Shown: piece after piece, positions 17,818 through 27,277 of the stretch | Layout: each line of letters opens with the position of its first letter | How positions within the stretch are numbered: the first letter of the stretch is position 1 | The notes under the pieces: model-generated | The model's input: only the letters and a program-made list of their open reading frames with translations | What the model was told of the DNA's origin: nothing | Database searches by the model: none | From: Anaeromicropila populeti | Lineage (GTDB): Bacteria; Bacillota; Clostridia; Lachnospirales; Lachnospiraceae | Assembly: GCF_900112775.1 (NCBI RefSeq) | Contig: NZ_FOYZ01000004.1 | Location: forward strand, 244,449 to 308,448 | DNA: 64,000 bases | Reading direction: 5' to 3' | Program-made: the position numbers and the translations under genes

Positions 17818-20058
17818 ATGAAAGAAGAAAGTTACCAGATCAATGGGATGACGTGTGCTGCATGTGCAAGAGCGGTAGAACGTGTATCGAAAAAGATTCA
17901 GGGAGTAGAAGAGGCTTCCGTTAATTTTGCAACAGAAAAACTAAATATTAAGTATGATGAAGAGACAGCAAGCTTAGAGACTATAATGGCATCTGTTGAA
18001 AAAGCAGGCTATCAGCTTGTGGTTCAGGAGAAAGGAAAAGAAAATGAAAAGGATCAAAAAAATGAACAGTTAACTCACATATTAAGAAGAGTTATTTTTT
18101 CTATGATTTTTACTGTTCCCCTGCTTTATATTTCTATGGGCTACATGTTTGGACTTCCTTTACCACAAGCTATACAGCCAGATAAAAATCCTGTTGCCTA
18201 TGTATTGATTCAGTTGTTACTAACAGTGCCAGTTATAATTTCTGGTTACAAATTTTATACAGTAGGATTTTCTTCTTTAATACGCAGAACACCTAATATG
18301 GATTCACTAATTGCGATAGGAACCTCATCTGCTTTTTTATATGGAATCTATGCAGCAGTAGAAATAATGGGTGGAAATCATCATTTTGTGCATAAGCTGT
18401 ATTTTGAATCAGCAGCAGTAATTATAACTTTAATTACCCTTGGAAAGTATCTGGAGACACGTTCAAAAGGTAAAACATCAGAAGCAATTAAAAAGCTAAT
18501 TGGGTTGGTTCCTAAAACAGCATTGGTGCTGCGTGATAATAAGGAATGTGTTCTTCCGGTAGAAGAAGTTAGGACAGGTGATATCATTGTGGTAAAGCCT
18601 GGAGATAAAATGCCAGTGGATGGAGTTGTGTTAGAGGGAATGACATCTGTAGATGAATCTATGCTGACAGGAGAAAGTATTCCAGTAGAAAAACGATCAG
18701 GGGATTCTATTATTGGTGCTAGTATTAATAAAAATGGAACAATCAAATACAAAGCTACGAAGGTTGGAAAAGATACTGCATTAGCCCAAATAATTCATCT
18801 GGTAGAAGAAGCACAAGGATCAAAAGCACCCATTGCAAAGCTGGCAGACATTATATCAGGGTACTTTGTACCAGTTGTTATTGTTCTGGCAATTCTGGCA
18901 TCCGCTGCCTGGCTGATTTCTGGAGCAGGAGCAGATTTTGCATTAACAATTTTTATATCGGTATTAGTGATTGCCTGCCCATGTGCACTGGGATTAGCAA
19001 CACCTACTGCAATTATGGTAGGAACAGGAAAGGGTGCGGAACATGGTGTTTTGATAAAAAGTGGTACTGCGCTAGAAACCGCACATAAGATAGATACGGT
19101 TGTTTTAGATAAAACAGGGACGATTACAGAGGGCAGACCTAAAGTGACAGACGTTAAGGTTTTTAAGAATTATTCCATTGACAGGATATTGCAGATAGCG
19201 GCATCAGCTGAAAAAGGTTCTGAGCATCCATTAGGTGAAGCAATTGTGAAAGAGGCTGGAATAAAAAAAATTGAGTTACTACCAATAGAGCAGTTTCGTG
19301 CCATACCAGGGCAGGGGATTGAGGCTGTCATAGAGAATAAAAAGGTAATTCTGGGAAACGATAAATGCATGGTAGAAAATGGTCTACAGGATTTAGAAAA
19401 ACGAGAATTTGCAAATGTAATGGCAGCAGAAGGAAAGACGCCTATGTATATAGCTATTGAACAGGAAATTGCGGGAATTATTGCAGTTGCAGATACTGTA
19501 AAGCCTAATAGCAGACCTGCAATAGAGACCCTTCACAAAATGGGAATTGAAGTAGTTATGCTTACTGGTGACAATAAAAAGACGGCAAATGCAATTGGTG
19601 AGCAAGTAGGAGTAAAGGAGATTTTATCTGAAGTACTGCCTCATGAAAAGGCACAAGAGGTAAAAAAATTAATGAAACAGGGCAAGAAGGTTGCAATGGT
19701 GGGAGATGGTATTAATGATGCCCCAGCACTGGCAATGGCAGATATAGGAATTGCCATTGGTTCTGGAACTGATGTCGCGATGGAATCGGCAGATATTGTT
19801 CTGATGAGAAGTGACTTAATGGATGTACCAACTGCTATACAGTTAAGTAAAAAGACGATTCAGAATATTAAGCAGAACCTATTCTGGGCATTTATTTATA
19901 ATGCGATAGGGATACCAGTTGCAATGGGAATACTGCATCTTTTTGGGGGACCATTGCTGAATCCAATGCTTGCAGGTGCTGCCATGAGTCTTAGTTCTGT
20001 ATCAGTAGTGACAAATGCTTTGCGTTTAAGAGGATTTAAACCAATGCATTTAAAATAA
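17818..20058 (+). CDS. copA: Cu(I)-exporting P1B-type ATPase
   Basis: The protein has 746 residues. One N-terminal heavy-metal-associated domain carries C13-x2-C16 in [12 protein letters not shown]. Eight membrane helices follow, with the CPC copper site at 387-389. TGES marks the actuator loop, DKTGT the phosphorylated D431, SEHPLG the nucleotide-domain HP motif, and [10 protein letters not shown] the hinge. The enzyme pumps Cu(I) out of the cytoplasm. A TTG at 17800 is in frame, but AGGAGG at 807-812 of that kilobase points to the ATG at 17818. It lies 28 bases after csoR and 22 before copZ. Confidence 0.96.
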   Translation: MKEESYQINGMTCAACARAVERVSKKIQGVEEASVNFATEKLNIKYDEETASLETIMASVEKAGYQLVVQEKGKENEKDQKNEQLTHILRRVIFSMIFTVPLLYISMGYMFGLPLPQAIQPDKNPVAYVLIQLLLTVPVIISGYKFYTVGFSSLIRRTPNMDSLIAIGTSSAFLYGIYAAVEIMGGNHHFVHKLYFESAAVIITLITLGKYLETRSKGKTSEAIKKLIGLVPKTALVLRDNKECVLPVEEVRTGDIIVVKPGDKMPVDGVVLEGMTSVDESMLTGESIPVEKRSGDSIIGASINKNGTIKYKATKVGKDTALAQIIHLVEEAQGSKAPIAKLADIISGYFVPVVIVLAILASAAWLISGAGADFALTIFISVLVIACPCALGLATPTAIMVGTGKGAEHGVLIKSGTALETAHKIDTVVLDKTGTITEGRPKVTDVKVFKNYSIDRILQIAASAEKGSEHPLGEAIVKEAGIKKIELLPIEQFRAIPGQGIEAVIENKKVILGNDKCMVENGLQDLEKREFANVMAAEGKTPMYIAIEQEIAGIIAVADTVKPNSRPAIETLHKMGIEVVMLTGDNKKTANAIGEQVGVKEILSEVLPHEKAQEVKKLMKQGKKVAMVGDGINDAPALAMADIGIAIGSGTDVAMESADIVLMRSDLMDVPTAIQLSKKTIQNIKQNLFWAFIYNAIGIPVAMGILHLFGGPLLNPMLAGAAMSLSSVSVVTNALRLRGFKPMHLK

Positions 20059-20080
20059 ATAGTTTTTACAGGAGGTCAAA

Positions 20081-20296
20081 ATGAAAAAGAAAATTATAAT
20101 TGAAGGAATGAGCTGTGAACATTGTGTAAAGCATGTAAAAGCTGCTTTAGAAGAATTAAATGGTGTAACGGGTGTTTCAGTTAGTTTGGAAAAGCAGTCA
20201 GCTGTTCTTGAAGCAGAGGAATCCATTTCGGATAGCAGCCTGAAAGAAGCAGTTGAGGAAGCTGGATATGATGTAGTAAAACTAGAGACTATGTAA
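20081..20296 (+). CDS. copZ: Copper chaperone CopZ
   Basis: The protein has 71 residues and a single HMA fold (beta-alpha-beta-beta-alpha-beta) with the Cu(I) motif GMSCEHC (C12, C15). CopZ carries Cu(I) to CopA and can load CsoR. It is the third gene of the operon, with an AGGAGG ribosome site, and is followed by a terminator. Confidence 0.94.
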   Translation: MKKKIIIEGMSCEHCVKHVKAALEELNGVTGVSVSLEKQSAVLEAEESISDSSLKEAVEEAGYDVVKLETM

Positions 20297-20299
20297 TGT

Positions 20300-20338
20300 A
20301 AAAAACCTGTGGGCTTAAACTAGCTTTGCAGGTTTTTT
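20300..20338 (+). terminator. Terminator of csoR-copA-copZ
   Basis: AAAAACCTG pairs with CAGGTTTTT, with a partly paired inner loop and a T-rich tail. Confidence 0.85.
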
Positions 20339-20370
20339 ATTGTGATTTTGCATGAATTGTAACAAAAAGG

Positions 20371-20399
20371 TTGAGGTATTTTTTGATAAATGTTATAAT
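20371..20399 (+). promoter_or_regulatory. Promoter of the transglutaminase-like gene
   Basis: TTGAGG (20371-20376), 17 bp and TATAAT (20394-20399). Confidence 0.65.
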
Positions 20400-20455
20400 T
20401 ATTACTATAGTATAGTGATTAAACTATGGTTACAAAAGTGGTAAGGAGGAGTTTA

Positions 20456-21301
20456 ATGAAAAAAATAGTAAGAACAACTTTCATACTTATTCTTTTGACG
20501 GGAATGATGGTGTCATATCACGAGAACCAACAAACAATTCAGGTAAAGGCTGCATCGAATACGGTTACCTCTAAGAAAGCATTTATCAAAGCTTTATATA
20601 ACAATATGGTAAAAAGAAAGACGTCATTTCAAATTTCCTATGACGGGGAATGGACAGACATTTATAAAGATGATATAGAAGGTTTACTTGAGGAGGTATA
20701 TGCAATTAATGACGCAGCTACATCAGATGATTTTGATTATTTGCGGGGTTGTGTAACAGGTGTTTCTTTATCTGTTTCAGGGAATCAATATGGTTCGGAA
20801 TTTGATATTTCTATAGAGTATTCAGAATCAAAGAAGCAGTTGGATAAAGTGAATAAATATGTTGAAAAGGTATTGGGACAGCTGGATTTAAGCGGAAAGA
20901 GCAGATATAAGAAGGTAAAATTAATTCATGATTATATTGTGAATCATATAACGTATGATTTGAGTGAAGAAAACTATTCCGCCTATGCGGGACTGTTGAA
21001 GAAAACAACGGTTTGTCAGGGATATGCATTGCTTATGTATAAGATGCTGACCGAGGCAGGTGTACCATGCCGATATGTAACTGGTAATAATCATGCGTGG
21101 AATCTTGTTAAATTGGGAAATAAGTGGTATCATATTGATGCTACATGGGATGATCCCGTATCGGATAAGCCTGTACTAAGATATACTTATTTTTTAACAG
21201 GGTCAAAGTCGATGGATAAATCTCATAGCCTGGATGAGATATATTCTACGGAAAAATTTGCAAACAAATATCCAATTAGTAAGGCAGATTATCAGGCATA
21301 A
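20456..21301 (+). CDS. Secreted transglutaminase-like (papain-fold) protein
   Basis: The protein has 281 residues. A signal peptide covers residues 1-28. The C-terminal half is a transglutaminase-core domain with the complete Cys-His-Asp triad: C187 (TVCQGYALL), H213 (NNHAWN) and D228 (HIDATWDDP). Bacterial relatives act as peptidases or cross-linkers on surface proteins. The substrate here is unknown. AAGGAGGAG before 20456 fixes the start, although an in-frame ATG exists at 20426. It is a single gene with its own promoter and terminator. Confidence 0.85.
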   Translation: MKKIVRTTFILILLTGMMVSYHENQQTIQVKAASNTVTSKKAFIKALYNNMVKRKTSFQISYDGEWTDIYKDDIEGLLEEVYAINDAATSDDFDYLRGCVTGVSLSVSGNQYGSEFDISIEYSESKKQLDKVNKYVEKVLGQLDLSGKSRYKKVKLIHDYIVNHITYDLSEENYSAYAGLLKKTTVCQGYALLMYKMLTEAGVPCRYVTGNNHAWNLVKLGNKWYHIDATWDDPVSDKPVLRYTYFLTGSKSMDKSHSLDEIYSTEKFANKYPISKADYQA

Positions 21302-21316
21302 TAGAATATAGTATAG

Positions 21317-21348
21317 AAAGGCATCTTAGAATATAAGATGTCTTTTTT
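21317..21348 (+). terminator. Rho-independent terminator
   Basis: A 12-bp stem (21317-21328 with 21334-21345, one G-U) and a T6 tail. Confidence 0.88.
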
Positions 21349-21397
21349 GGTAAATGATAATATCTGTTTTTCAAGAAGAAATGAGGAGGAGTTTTAA

Positions 21398-22282
21398 ATG
21401 AATGCAATTGAAACTAAGAAGTTGACAAAAAGCTATGGTAAATCCAGAGGAATTATGGACATAGATCTGGAAGTAAAAGAAGGTGAAATTTTTGGATTTA
21501 TTGGACCAAATGGAGCAGGAAAATCCACAACAATACGTACGCTTTTAGGACTGATTCATAAAGATAGTGGGGAAGCTAAAATTTTTGGAATGGATTGTGA
21601 GGGTGAACGGGAAAAAATATTAAAAGAGACAGGATATCTGCCAAGTGAGGTTTTTTATTATGAAAATATGAAGGCGATAGATCTTTTGCGCTATTCAGCA
21701 AGTTTTTATAAAAAGGACTGTTCAAAAAAAATAAAGGAACTGGCTGATGCACTAGGTCTTGATTTGAACAAAAAGATTGAGGACATGAGTCTAGGTAATA
21801 AAAAGAAAGTCGGGATTGTTCAGGGGTTATTGCATAGCCCAAGATTAATTATTTTAGATGAGCCGACAAGTGGGTTAGATCCATTGATGCAGCAAACTTT
21901 TTTTGAGCTGATTCAGGAAGAAAATAAGAGAGGTGCTACAGTACTCTTTTCCTCTCATATTTTAAGTGAGGTTCAGAAAATATGTGACAGAGTTGCAATC
22001 ATAAAGGATGGAAGGTTAATCCAGACACAGAAAATAAGTGAACTACAGGATAATTCTTATAAAAAAATAACGTTTCATGTAAAGGATAATCCATTAGACG
22101 AGTTTCAATTAAAAGGAGCTACAAACATAGAAATAAAAGGACAAACTGTTCGGTTTATATATCGGGGAGACTGTAATTTACTATTAGAAAAAATAAATAA
22201 CTATCCTCTTTTAAATGTAGATATTTCGGAACCATCATTAGAAGAAATTTTTATGCATTATTATTCGGATAAAAACAAATAG
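21398..22282 (+). CDS. ABC transporter ATP-binding protein (ABC-2 export type)
   Basis: The protein has 294 residues. The Walker A GPNGAGKST lies at 36-44. The signature is LGNKKKVGI (degenerate LSGGQ), Walker B is LIILDEPTSGLDP, and the switch histidine is in SSHILSEV. The C-terminal extension of about 80 residues is typical of drug or peptide exporters. It forms an operon with two ABC-2 permeases (22299 and 23113), giving a complete ATPase plus heterodimeric channel. No regulator lies directly upstream. The GntR gene at 24017 follows behind its own promoter. Confidence 0.9.
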   Translation: MNAIETKKLTKSYGKSRGIMDIDLEVKEGEIFGFIGPNGAGKSTTIRTLLGLIHKDSGEAKIFGMDCEGEREKILKETGYLPSEVFYYENMKAIDLLRYSASFYKKDCSKKIKELADALGLDLNKKIEDMSLGNKKKVGIVQGLLHSPRLIILDEPTSGLDPLMQQTFFELIQEENKRGATVLFSSHILSEVQKICDRVAIIKDGRLIQTQKISELQDNSYKKITFHVKDNPLDEFQLKGATNIEIKGQTVRFIYRGDCNLLLEKINNYPLLNVDISEPSLEEIFMHYYSDKNK

Positions 22283-22298
22283 GAAAGAGGAGATTAAA

Positions 22299-23099
22299 AT
22301 GAATGTTTATTTATATGAGATGAAGTTACAAATAAAGAGTTTTTTGATCTGGAGCGGGGTAATAGTGGCTTCTTTATTTGCCTTTATGATAGGATTTTAC
22401 CCTGTGTTTCAGGACAGCCTGGAGGAGATTATGAATATGATAGAGGGGCTGCCCAAAGAATATACATTAGCGTTTGGGTTCGAAATGTCGAATTTAAATA
22501 GTTATGTTGGTTTTTATAATTTTACATTTTCCTATATTTCATTAATGGGAGCAATTATGTCACTAATTATGGCAATTTCAGTGTTTGGACGCGAGAAGAG
22601 GTCAAAGTGTTTGGATTTCATTTTTGTAAAACCTATTTCAAGGAAAAAATTATTTTGTATGAAAGGACTAACATGCATTTCTATGACTACTGTGCTTGGT
22701 ATAATTTATGCAGCTGCATTAGCTTTCTGCTACCGTCTTACTGGCCAAACAGGCAGATGGGGAAAGGAAGTTTTGGTATTAGGTGCTGGTTTCTATTTTA
22801 CACAGCTTTTTTTCATAGTGTTAGGTATTTTTGCTGTTGTCTACCTAAAAAAAATACGGTCAGTATCAGGAGCAGCAACTTCATTTGGCTGTATTGCATT
22901 TATTTTATCCGCCTTAGCTAATATTACTGGGGATAAAATAATGACATTTGCAGCGCCATTAAAATATTTTGAGCCAGACAACTTATTAAATGCAGGTAAA
23001 ATTGAATATGCCTATATGGCAGCAGCAATTATAATTACTGTGGTTTGTATTAGTATAGCTTATGTTCGGTTTTGCAAACAGGATATTCATGCAGTATAG
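22299..23099 (+). CDS. ABC-2 type permease, first subunit
   Basis: The protein has 266 residues and six predicted membrane helices, including SFLIWSGVIVASLFAFMIG near the N-terminus. The conserved cytosolic EKRSKCLDFIFVKPISRKK coupling segment lies near residue 100. It lies 16 bases after the ATPase gene. The downstream paralogue (265 residues) has the same layout, so the two probably form the channel together. The substrate is unknown. Confidence 0.85.
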   Translation: MNVYLYEMKLQIKSFLIWSGVIVASLFAFMIGFYPVFQDSLEEIMNMIEGLPKEYTLAFGFEMSNLNSYVGFYNFTFSYISLMGAIMSLIMAISVFGREKRSKCLDFIFVKPISRKKLFCMKGLTCISMTTVLGIIYAAALAFCYRLTGQTGRWGKEVLVLGAGFYFTQLFFIVLGIFAVVYLKKIRSVSGAATSFGCIAFILSALANITGDKIMTFAAPLKYFEPDNLLNAGKIEYAYMAAAIIITVVCISIAYVRFCKQDIHAV

Positions 23100-23112
23100 A
23101 AGGGGGATTAAA

Positions 23113-23910
23113 ATGAATATATTAAAACGAGAGTTAAAGGCTAATTTGAAAGTATTTATATTCTGGATTATTGGGTTATTTGTGCTGTTATTTGCTGGTA
23201 TGACAAAATTCTCTGGAATGGGGCAGGTTGCTGGAGGAGCAGATGTAAATGCTGTTATGAGTAAGTTCCCCAAGGTGGTCTTGGCGGTATTTGGAATGGT
23301 GGGAGTAGATGTGGCAAGTCTGCCTGGATATTACGCTATATTAGCCTACTATGTTTTGATTTGTGCAGTTATTTACGGAATTCAGCTAGGAGTAAATGCA
23401 GCAGTCAAAGAAATAAATGATAAAACATATGAGTTTATTTTTACGAAACCTTGCTCCAGAAGTTATGTTTTAGGAATAAAAATCGCAGCCAGCTGGTTTA
23501 ATTTGATTTTATTTATTATTTTTGAATTTGTATTTTCATTGCTGGCAGTGGCTTTTTTAGATACGGGAGAGCAGATTAACCAGGTGATTTTTTTGTATGC
23601 AGTATCCATTCTTTTAGTGAGCAGCTTATTTTTTTCACTGGCAGTTTTTCTTTCAATTGTAATTAAGGAAGTAGAAAAGGGAATGCTGTACACAAATCTT
23701 ATATTTTTGTCAGCATTTGTGATGGCCATTGTTTATGATATGCTGGAAAATGGAAGGGTTATAAAAGTTATTACGCCCTTTAAATATTTTGAAGCAAAGG
23801 ATTTGGTAAAGTCCAGGCTGGACGGGTGGTATGTTTTGGTCTGTATGGCGCTTAGCATGGTTTTGCTGACGGAAAGCTTTGTAAAATTTAAAAAGAAAGA
23901 TTTGAAGTAA
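23113..23910 (+). CDS. ABC-2 type permease, second subunit
   Basis: The protein has 265 residues and six hydrophobic helices. Its coupling segment NDKTYEFIFTKPCSRSYVLG is equivalent to that of the preceding permease. AGGGGG before 23113 and the LKRELKANLKVFIFW start shared with related permeases make this ATG better than the in-frame 23062. It ends before a separate promoter that drives the GntR gene. Confidence 0.85.
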   Translation: MNILKRELKANLKVFIFWIIGLFVLLFAGMTKFSGMGQVAGGADVNAVMSKFPKVVLAVFGMVGVDVASLPGYYAILAYYVLICAVIYGIQLGVNAAVKEINDKTYEFIFTKPCSRSYVLGIKIAASWFNLILFIIFEFVFSLLAVAFLDTGEQINQVIFLYAVSILLVSSLFFSLAVFLSIVIKEVEKGMLYTNLIFLSAFVMAIVYDMLENGRVIKVITPFKYFEAKDLVKSRLDGWYVLVCMALSMVLLTESFVKFKKKDLK

Positions 23911-23934
23911 GGGAGGGTTTTCATCAATATTCTA

Positions 23935-23978
23935 TTGACACCATAAAGCATATTGTATATAATGCATATATACAATAT
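23935..23978 (+). promoter_or_regulatory. Promoter with overlapping palindromic operator for the YtrA-like operon
   Basis: TTGACA (23935-23940), 17 bp and TATAAT (23958-23963). A perfect 11-bp inverted repeat ATATTGTATAT / ATATACAATAT (23950-23960, 23968-23978) covers the -10. This is well placed for autorepression by the GntR protein encoded next. Confidence 0.85.
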
Positions 23979-24016
23979 AAAAATATATAAACAATATACT
24001 TTCTAAGGAGGTTATC

Positions 24017-24391
24017 GTGAACATAATAATAAGTAATTCCAGCGGAAAGCCTATTTATGAGCAAATAACTGCACAAGTTAAGGGAATGATTATTTCGGGC
24101 GAACTTAAGGAGGGGGATATGCTTCCCTCCATGCGGCTGTTAGCGAAAGAATTACGAATTAGCGTTATTACCACCAAGCGGGCTTATGAAGAATTAGAGA
24201 GAGAAGGATTTATAAGCTCCATAACAGGAAAAGGAAGCTTTGTCGCAGGCAAAAATCTTGATTTTGTAAAGGAAGAGCAATTGAAGAATATTGAAAATAA
24301 GATGCAGGAAATTGTAGAACTGGCTGGTGTGGCAGGAATAAGCTATCAGGAACTAGAAGCAATGTTTGCACTTATTTATAATGGTGATTAA
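24017..24391 (+). CDS. GntR-family regulator, YtrA subfamily
   Basis: The protein has 124 residues and a GTG start behind AAGGAGG. The winged helix covers residues 8-76 (PIYEQITAQVKGMIISGEL, LPSMRLLAKELRIS, GKGSFVAG). The short C-terminal part lacks a large effector domain, which defines the YtrA group. These members regulate a linked ABC transporter, here the two genes immediately downstream. Some relatives respond to cell-wall antibiotics. The operator over its own promoter suggests autoregulation. Confidence 0.9.
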   Translation: MNIIISNSSGKPIYEQITAQVKGMIISGELKEGDMLPSMRLLAKELRISVITTKRAYEELEREGFISSITGKGSFVAGKNLDFVKEEQLKNIENKMQEIVELAGVAGISYQELEAMFALIYNGD

Positions 24392-24392
24392 T

Positions 24393-25259
24393 ATGAATGG
24401 AGATGATGAGATGGAACATGCGTTACTTCTGCAAAATGTTTCAAAGACATATGAAAAATTCCAGCTTGACAATATAAACTTAGAATTACCTAAGGGATGT
24501 ATTATGGGTTTTGTTGGGGAAAATGGTGCAGGGAAAAGCACAACAATTAAATTAATTATGGATCTGATAAAAAGAGATTCAGGAGAAATTCAGATACTGG
24601 GTCAGGACAATAAAGGGGATATAAGCCAGTTAAAAGAGCATATCGGAGTTGTAATGGATGAGTGCTGTTTCCCAGAAAATATGAACTGGAGACATATTAA
24701 ACAAGTAATGAAAAGACTTTATAAAACATGGGATGAGCAAAAATTTTGTTCTCTTATGGAGAAATTTTCATTAGAGGAAAAAAAGATTGTAAAAGAGTAT
24801 TCCAGAGGAATGAAAATGAAACTGTCTATTGCGGCAGCGCTGTCCCATGATTCTAAGCTGCTAATACTGGATGAGGCAACAAGCGGTTTGGATCCCGTTG
24901 TACGGGATGAAATACTGGAACTATTTCTAGAGTTTATTCAGGATGAAGAACATTCAATTTTCATGTCCACTCACATAATCAGTGATTTGGAAAGAATTAG
25001 TGATTATATTGCCTGCATACACAAGGGCAGATTAGTTTTTGTAGAGCAGAAGGATGAGCTTTTAAGCAAATATGGAATATTAAAGTGCGGTGAAGAAGAT
25101 TTTTCTAAGATAGATAAGAGTATTGTAAAAGGTGTAAAAAGAAATTCCTTTGGAATAGAGGCTCTTGTGGAAAAAAGAAAGGTTCATGGAAATCACGTAA
25201 TAGATGCAGCATCCATTGAAGAAATTATGTTATATTTTATAAAGGAGAGTAAAATATGA
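24393..25259 (+). CDS. ABC transporter ATP-binding protein (YtrB-like)
   Basis: The protein has 288 residues. Walker A GENGAGKST lies at 42-50, the signature is EYSRGMKMKLSI, Walker B is LLILDEATSGLDP, and the switch histidine is in STHIISDL. It starts one base after the GntR stop codon. An ATG at 24411 (MEHALLL) is an equally reasonable start, and 24366 is too early because it lies inside the regulator. With the permease at 25256 it forms a simple exporter or bacitracin-type resistance transporter. The substrate is not known. Confidence 0.88.
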   Translation: MNGDDEMEHALLLQNVSKTYEKFQLDNINLELPKGCIMGFVGENGAGKSTTIKLIMDLIKRDSGEIQILGQDNKGDISQLKEHIGVVMDECCFPENMNWRHIKQVMKRLYKTWDEQKFCSLMEKFSLEEKKIVKEYSRGMKMKLSIAAALSHDSKLLILDEATSGLDPVVRDEILELFLEFIQDEEHSIFMSTHIISDLERISDYIACIHKGRLVFVEQKDELLSKYGILKCGEEDFSKIDKSIVKGVKRNSFGIEALVEKRKVHGNHVIDAASIEEIMLYFIKESKI

Positions 25260-25864
25260 GCGGATTATTATTGAAGGATATTTATAATTTGAGGCGGTAT
25301 CTGAAGTCTATCATTATTATTTTAGTTTTCTATTTAGTTTATTCTATTTCCATTAAGAACATAAATTTTTTCCTGGGCATGACATTTGTTTTAATGTCGA
25401 TGATACCGTTATCAGCCATTGGTTATGACGAAAGAGCAAAGTGGGACAAATATGCATTAACAATGCCTGTCTCCAGAACAGATATGGTAACAAGTAAATA
25501 CCTGCTGGCGCTGGGAATTGGTGGATTATGCATGATTGCCAATGTTATGTTATCTATTATAATTCAAAAATCAAGTCTGATGGAAGCCATATTGGCAAGT
25601 GGAGCTATGTTATTTTTGAGTTTATTATATGATTGCATTTTACTCCCAGTTGTATTTAAGCTTGGAGTAGAAAAAGGCAGGTATGTGATGTTCGCCGTTT
25701 TATTGATTCCTGCCATAGGTGTCATGTACTTAAAAAAACTTCCAAAGCCAGATCAAAGTGTAATAGAAACGGGAATGAAAGCAGCTCCCTTTATCATTGT
25801 AGTACTGTTTATACTGAGTATGATGCTTTCGGTTCATATCTATAAAAGCAAAGAATTAGACTAG
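25256..25864 (+). CDS. ABC-2 permease of the YtrA-type operon
   Basis: The protein has 202 residues and about six hydrophobic helices. It begins LLLKDIYNLRRYLKSI and has the coupling helix DERAKWDKYALTMPVSRTD, typical of ABC-2 'YtrC/D-like' permeases. The ATG overlaps the ATPase stop by four bases (ATGA), which indicates translational coupling. Its own stop codon overlaps the stop of the opposite-strand glycosylase gene. Confidence 0.85.
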   Translation: MSGLLLKDIYNLRRYLKSIIIILVFYLVYSISIKNINFFLGMTFVLMSMIPLSAIGYDERAKWDKYALTMPVSRTDMVTSKYLLALGIGGLCMIANVMLSIIIQKSSLMEAILASGAMLFLSLLYDCILLPVVFKLGVEKGRYVMFAVLLIPAIGVMYLKKLPKPDQSVIETGMKAAPFIIVVLFILSMMLSVHIYKSKELD

Positions 25865-26460
25865 GTCTGCTTTTTTACGGAGATGTAAGGATTATCCTTT
25901 ATAAAAAAACGCCATGGGTAATCTCTTGCTTCTCCAGCATAATCAATATTTACCCGTCTGTCTGCTATAATGTTTTTTTTCTGTATGGAAATGGCATCTT
26001 CTATATACAAGGAAGAAGTAACCAAATCCACAGCATTTTCCGATTTTGTGATATCCATTGCCATGCAAAGCTTTCCAGGGCCGTTACAAAGATTTTTAGC
26101 TTTTTCAAGGTTTCGGCGTTTTTTCATAAGATCAATACCTTCTATTGGTTCTAACGCGCGGAGTAATACTGCCTGGGCTTCTCCTTCTTCAAAAGCAACC
26201 ACATTCATACAGCAATACATTCCATAAATCAGATAAACGTAAGAAATTCCACCAGCTTCATACATAGTTTTAGTCCTAGGTGTTTTTCTGTTTTGATAAG
26301 CATGAGAGCCTGCATCCATTGCACCCATATAGGCTTCTGTTTCAACAATTATTCCTTTTACAGTGCCTTCTGCTGTTTCATGCACTAGTACTTTGCCAAG
26401 CAGAGCTTTTGCTAAGATAAGTGCATCCTGTCTATAAAAATCTTTATCCAATCGTTTCAT
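25861..26460 (-). CDS. 3-methyladenine DNA glycosylase (AAG/MPG family)
   Basis: The protein has 199 residues. It removes alkylated or deaminated purines from DNA. Family hallmarks are the catalytic E42 with Y44 in VETEAYMG, the SHAYQNRKTPRTKTMYEAGG loop and the DNA-intercalating YLIYGMYCCMNVV strand. A GTG at 26472 is in frame, but GAGGTG suits the ATG at 26460. The gene is convergent with the ABC permease: the two stop codons share bases 25861-25864, with no terminator between them. Confidence 0.92.
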   Translation of the reverse strand: MKRLDKDFYRQDALILAKALLGKVLVHETAEGTVKGIIVETEAYMGAMDAGSHAYQNRKTPRTKTMYEAGGISYVYLIYGMYCCMNVVAFEEGEAQAVLLRALEPIEGIDLMKKRRNLEKAKNLCNGPGKLCMAMDITKSENAVDLVTSSLYIEDAISIQKKNIIADRRVNIDYAGEARDYPWRFFIKDNPYISVKKQT

Positions 26461-26539
26461 TTTATCTCTCACCTCACCAGTTATTTTCTATTTATTATAG
26501 CCTATTTTCTTTAAATGAAAAAGTTTTTTCTTAATTTGG

Positions 26540-26568
26540 TTGTTCCTGCAAAATGAAAACGATATAAT
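26540..26568 (+). promoter_or_regulatory. Promoter of the BceRS-like two-component genes
   Basis: TTGTTC (26540-26545), 17 bp and TATAAT (26563-26568), 30 bases before the start codon. Confidence 0.6.
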
Positions 26569-26598
26569 AAGAGTAATTTGGAGAGAGGGGAGCATACC

Positions 26599-27276
26599 AT
26601 GCACAAGATTTTTATTGTTGAGGATGACAAAGTAATTTCAGAGGCTATGATCACATACCTGACTGCCTGGGGTTATCAGGTTAAAGGAGTAAAGAATTTT
26701 AACAATGTAATAGAAGAATTTTTACAATATGATCCCCAGCTTATTTTACTTGATATTGCACTGCCATTTTTTAATGGTTATTATTGGTGCGGCGAAATTA
26801 GAAAAATTTCAAAGGTACCCATTGTATTTATTTCATCAAATAGTGATAGCATGAATCTTGTTATGGCAATAAATATGGGGGGAGATGATTTTATTGCAAA
26901 ACCCTTTGACATGACAGTGCTTGTGGCAAAAATTCAGGCTTTATTAAGACGTACTTATGACTTTCAGGGACAGGCAACAAATGTACTGGAGCATAAAGGG
27001 GTAATTCTAAATGTAAACGAAAATGCCCTCTATTATAAAGAAAGTAAGCTGGAATTAACAAAAAATGAATTTAAAATATTGCAATTACTGTTGCAGAATC
27101 CGGGAAAGGTTGTTTCCAGGGAAGAAATTATGAAAAAGCTGTGGGATAGTGACTGTTTTGTTGATGATAATACCTTAACCGTGAATATGACAAGGCTAAG
27201 AAAGAAAATAGAGGAAATTGGTGTGAAACAATTTATTACCACAAAAAAAGGAACAGGATATTTGATAGGAGATTAG
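26599..27276 (+). CDS. OmpR-family response regulator (BceR-like)
   Basis: The protein has 225 residues. The receiver domain has D52 as phospho-acceptor (LLDIALP) and the conserved lysine in IAKPFD. A winged-helix domain of the OmpR/PhoB type follows from about 130 (ENALYYKESKLELTKNEFKILQLL). GAGGGGAG supports the ATG at 26599 over 26578. It lies one base from its partner kinase and upstream of a BceAB-type ABC transporter. This is the standard module for sensing and resisting cell-wall-active peptides. Confidence 0.9.
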   Translation: MHKIFIVEDDKVISEAMITYLTAWGYQVKGVKNFNNVIEEFLQYDPQLILLDIALPFFNGYYWCGEIRKISKVPIVFISSNSDSMNLVMAINMGGDDFIAKPFDMTVLVAKIQALLRRTYDFQGQATNVLEHKGVILNVNENALYYKESKLELTKNEFKILQLLLQNPGKVVSREEIMKKLWDSDCFVDDNTLTVNMTRLRKKIEEIGVKQFITTKKGTGYLIGD

Positions 27277-27277
27277 G

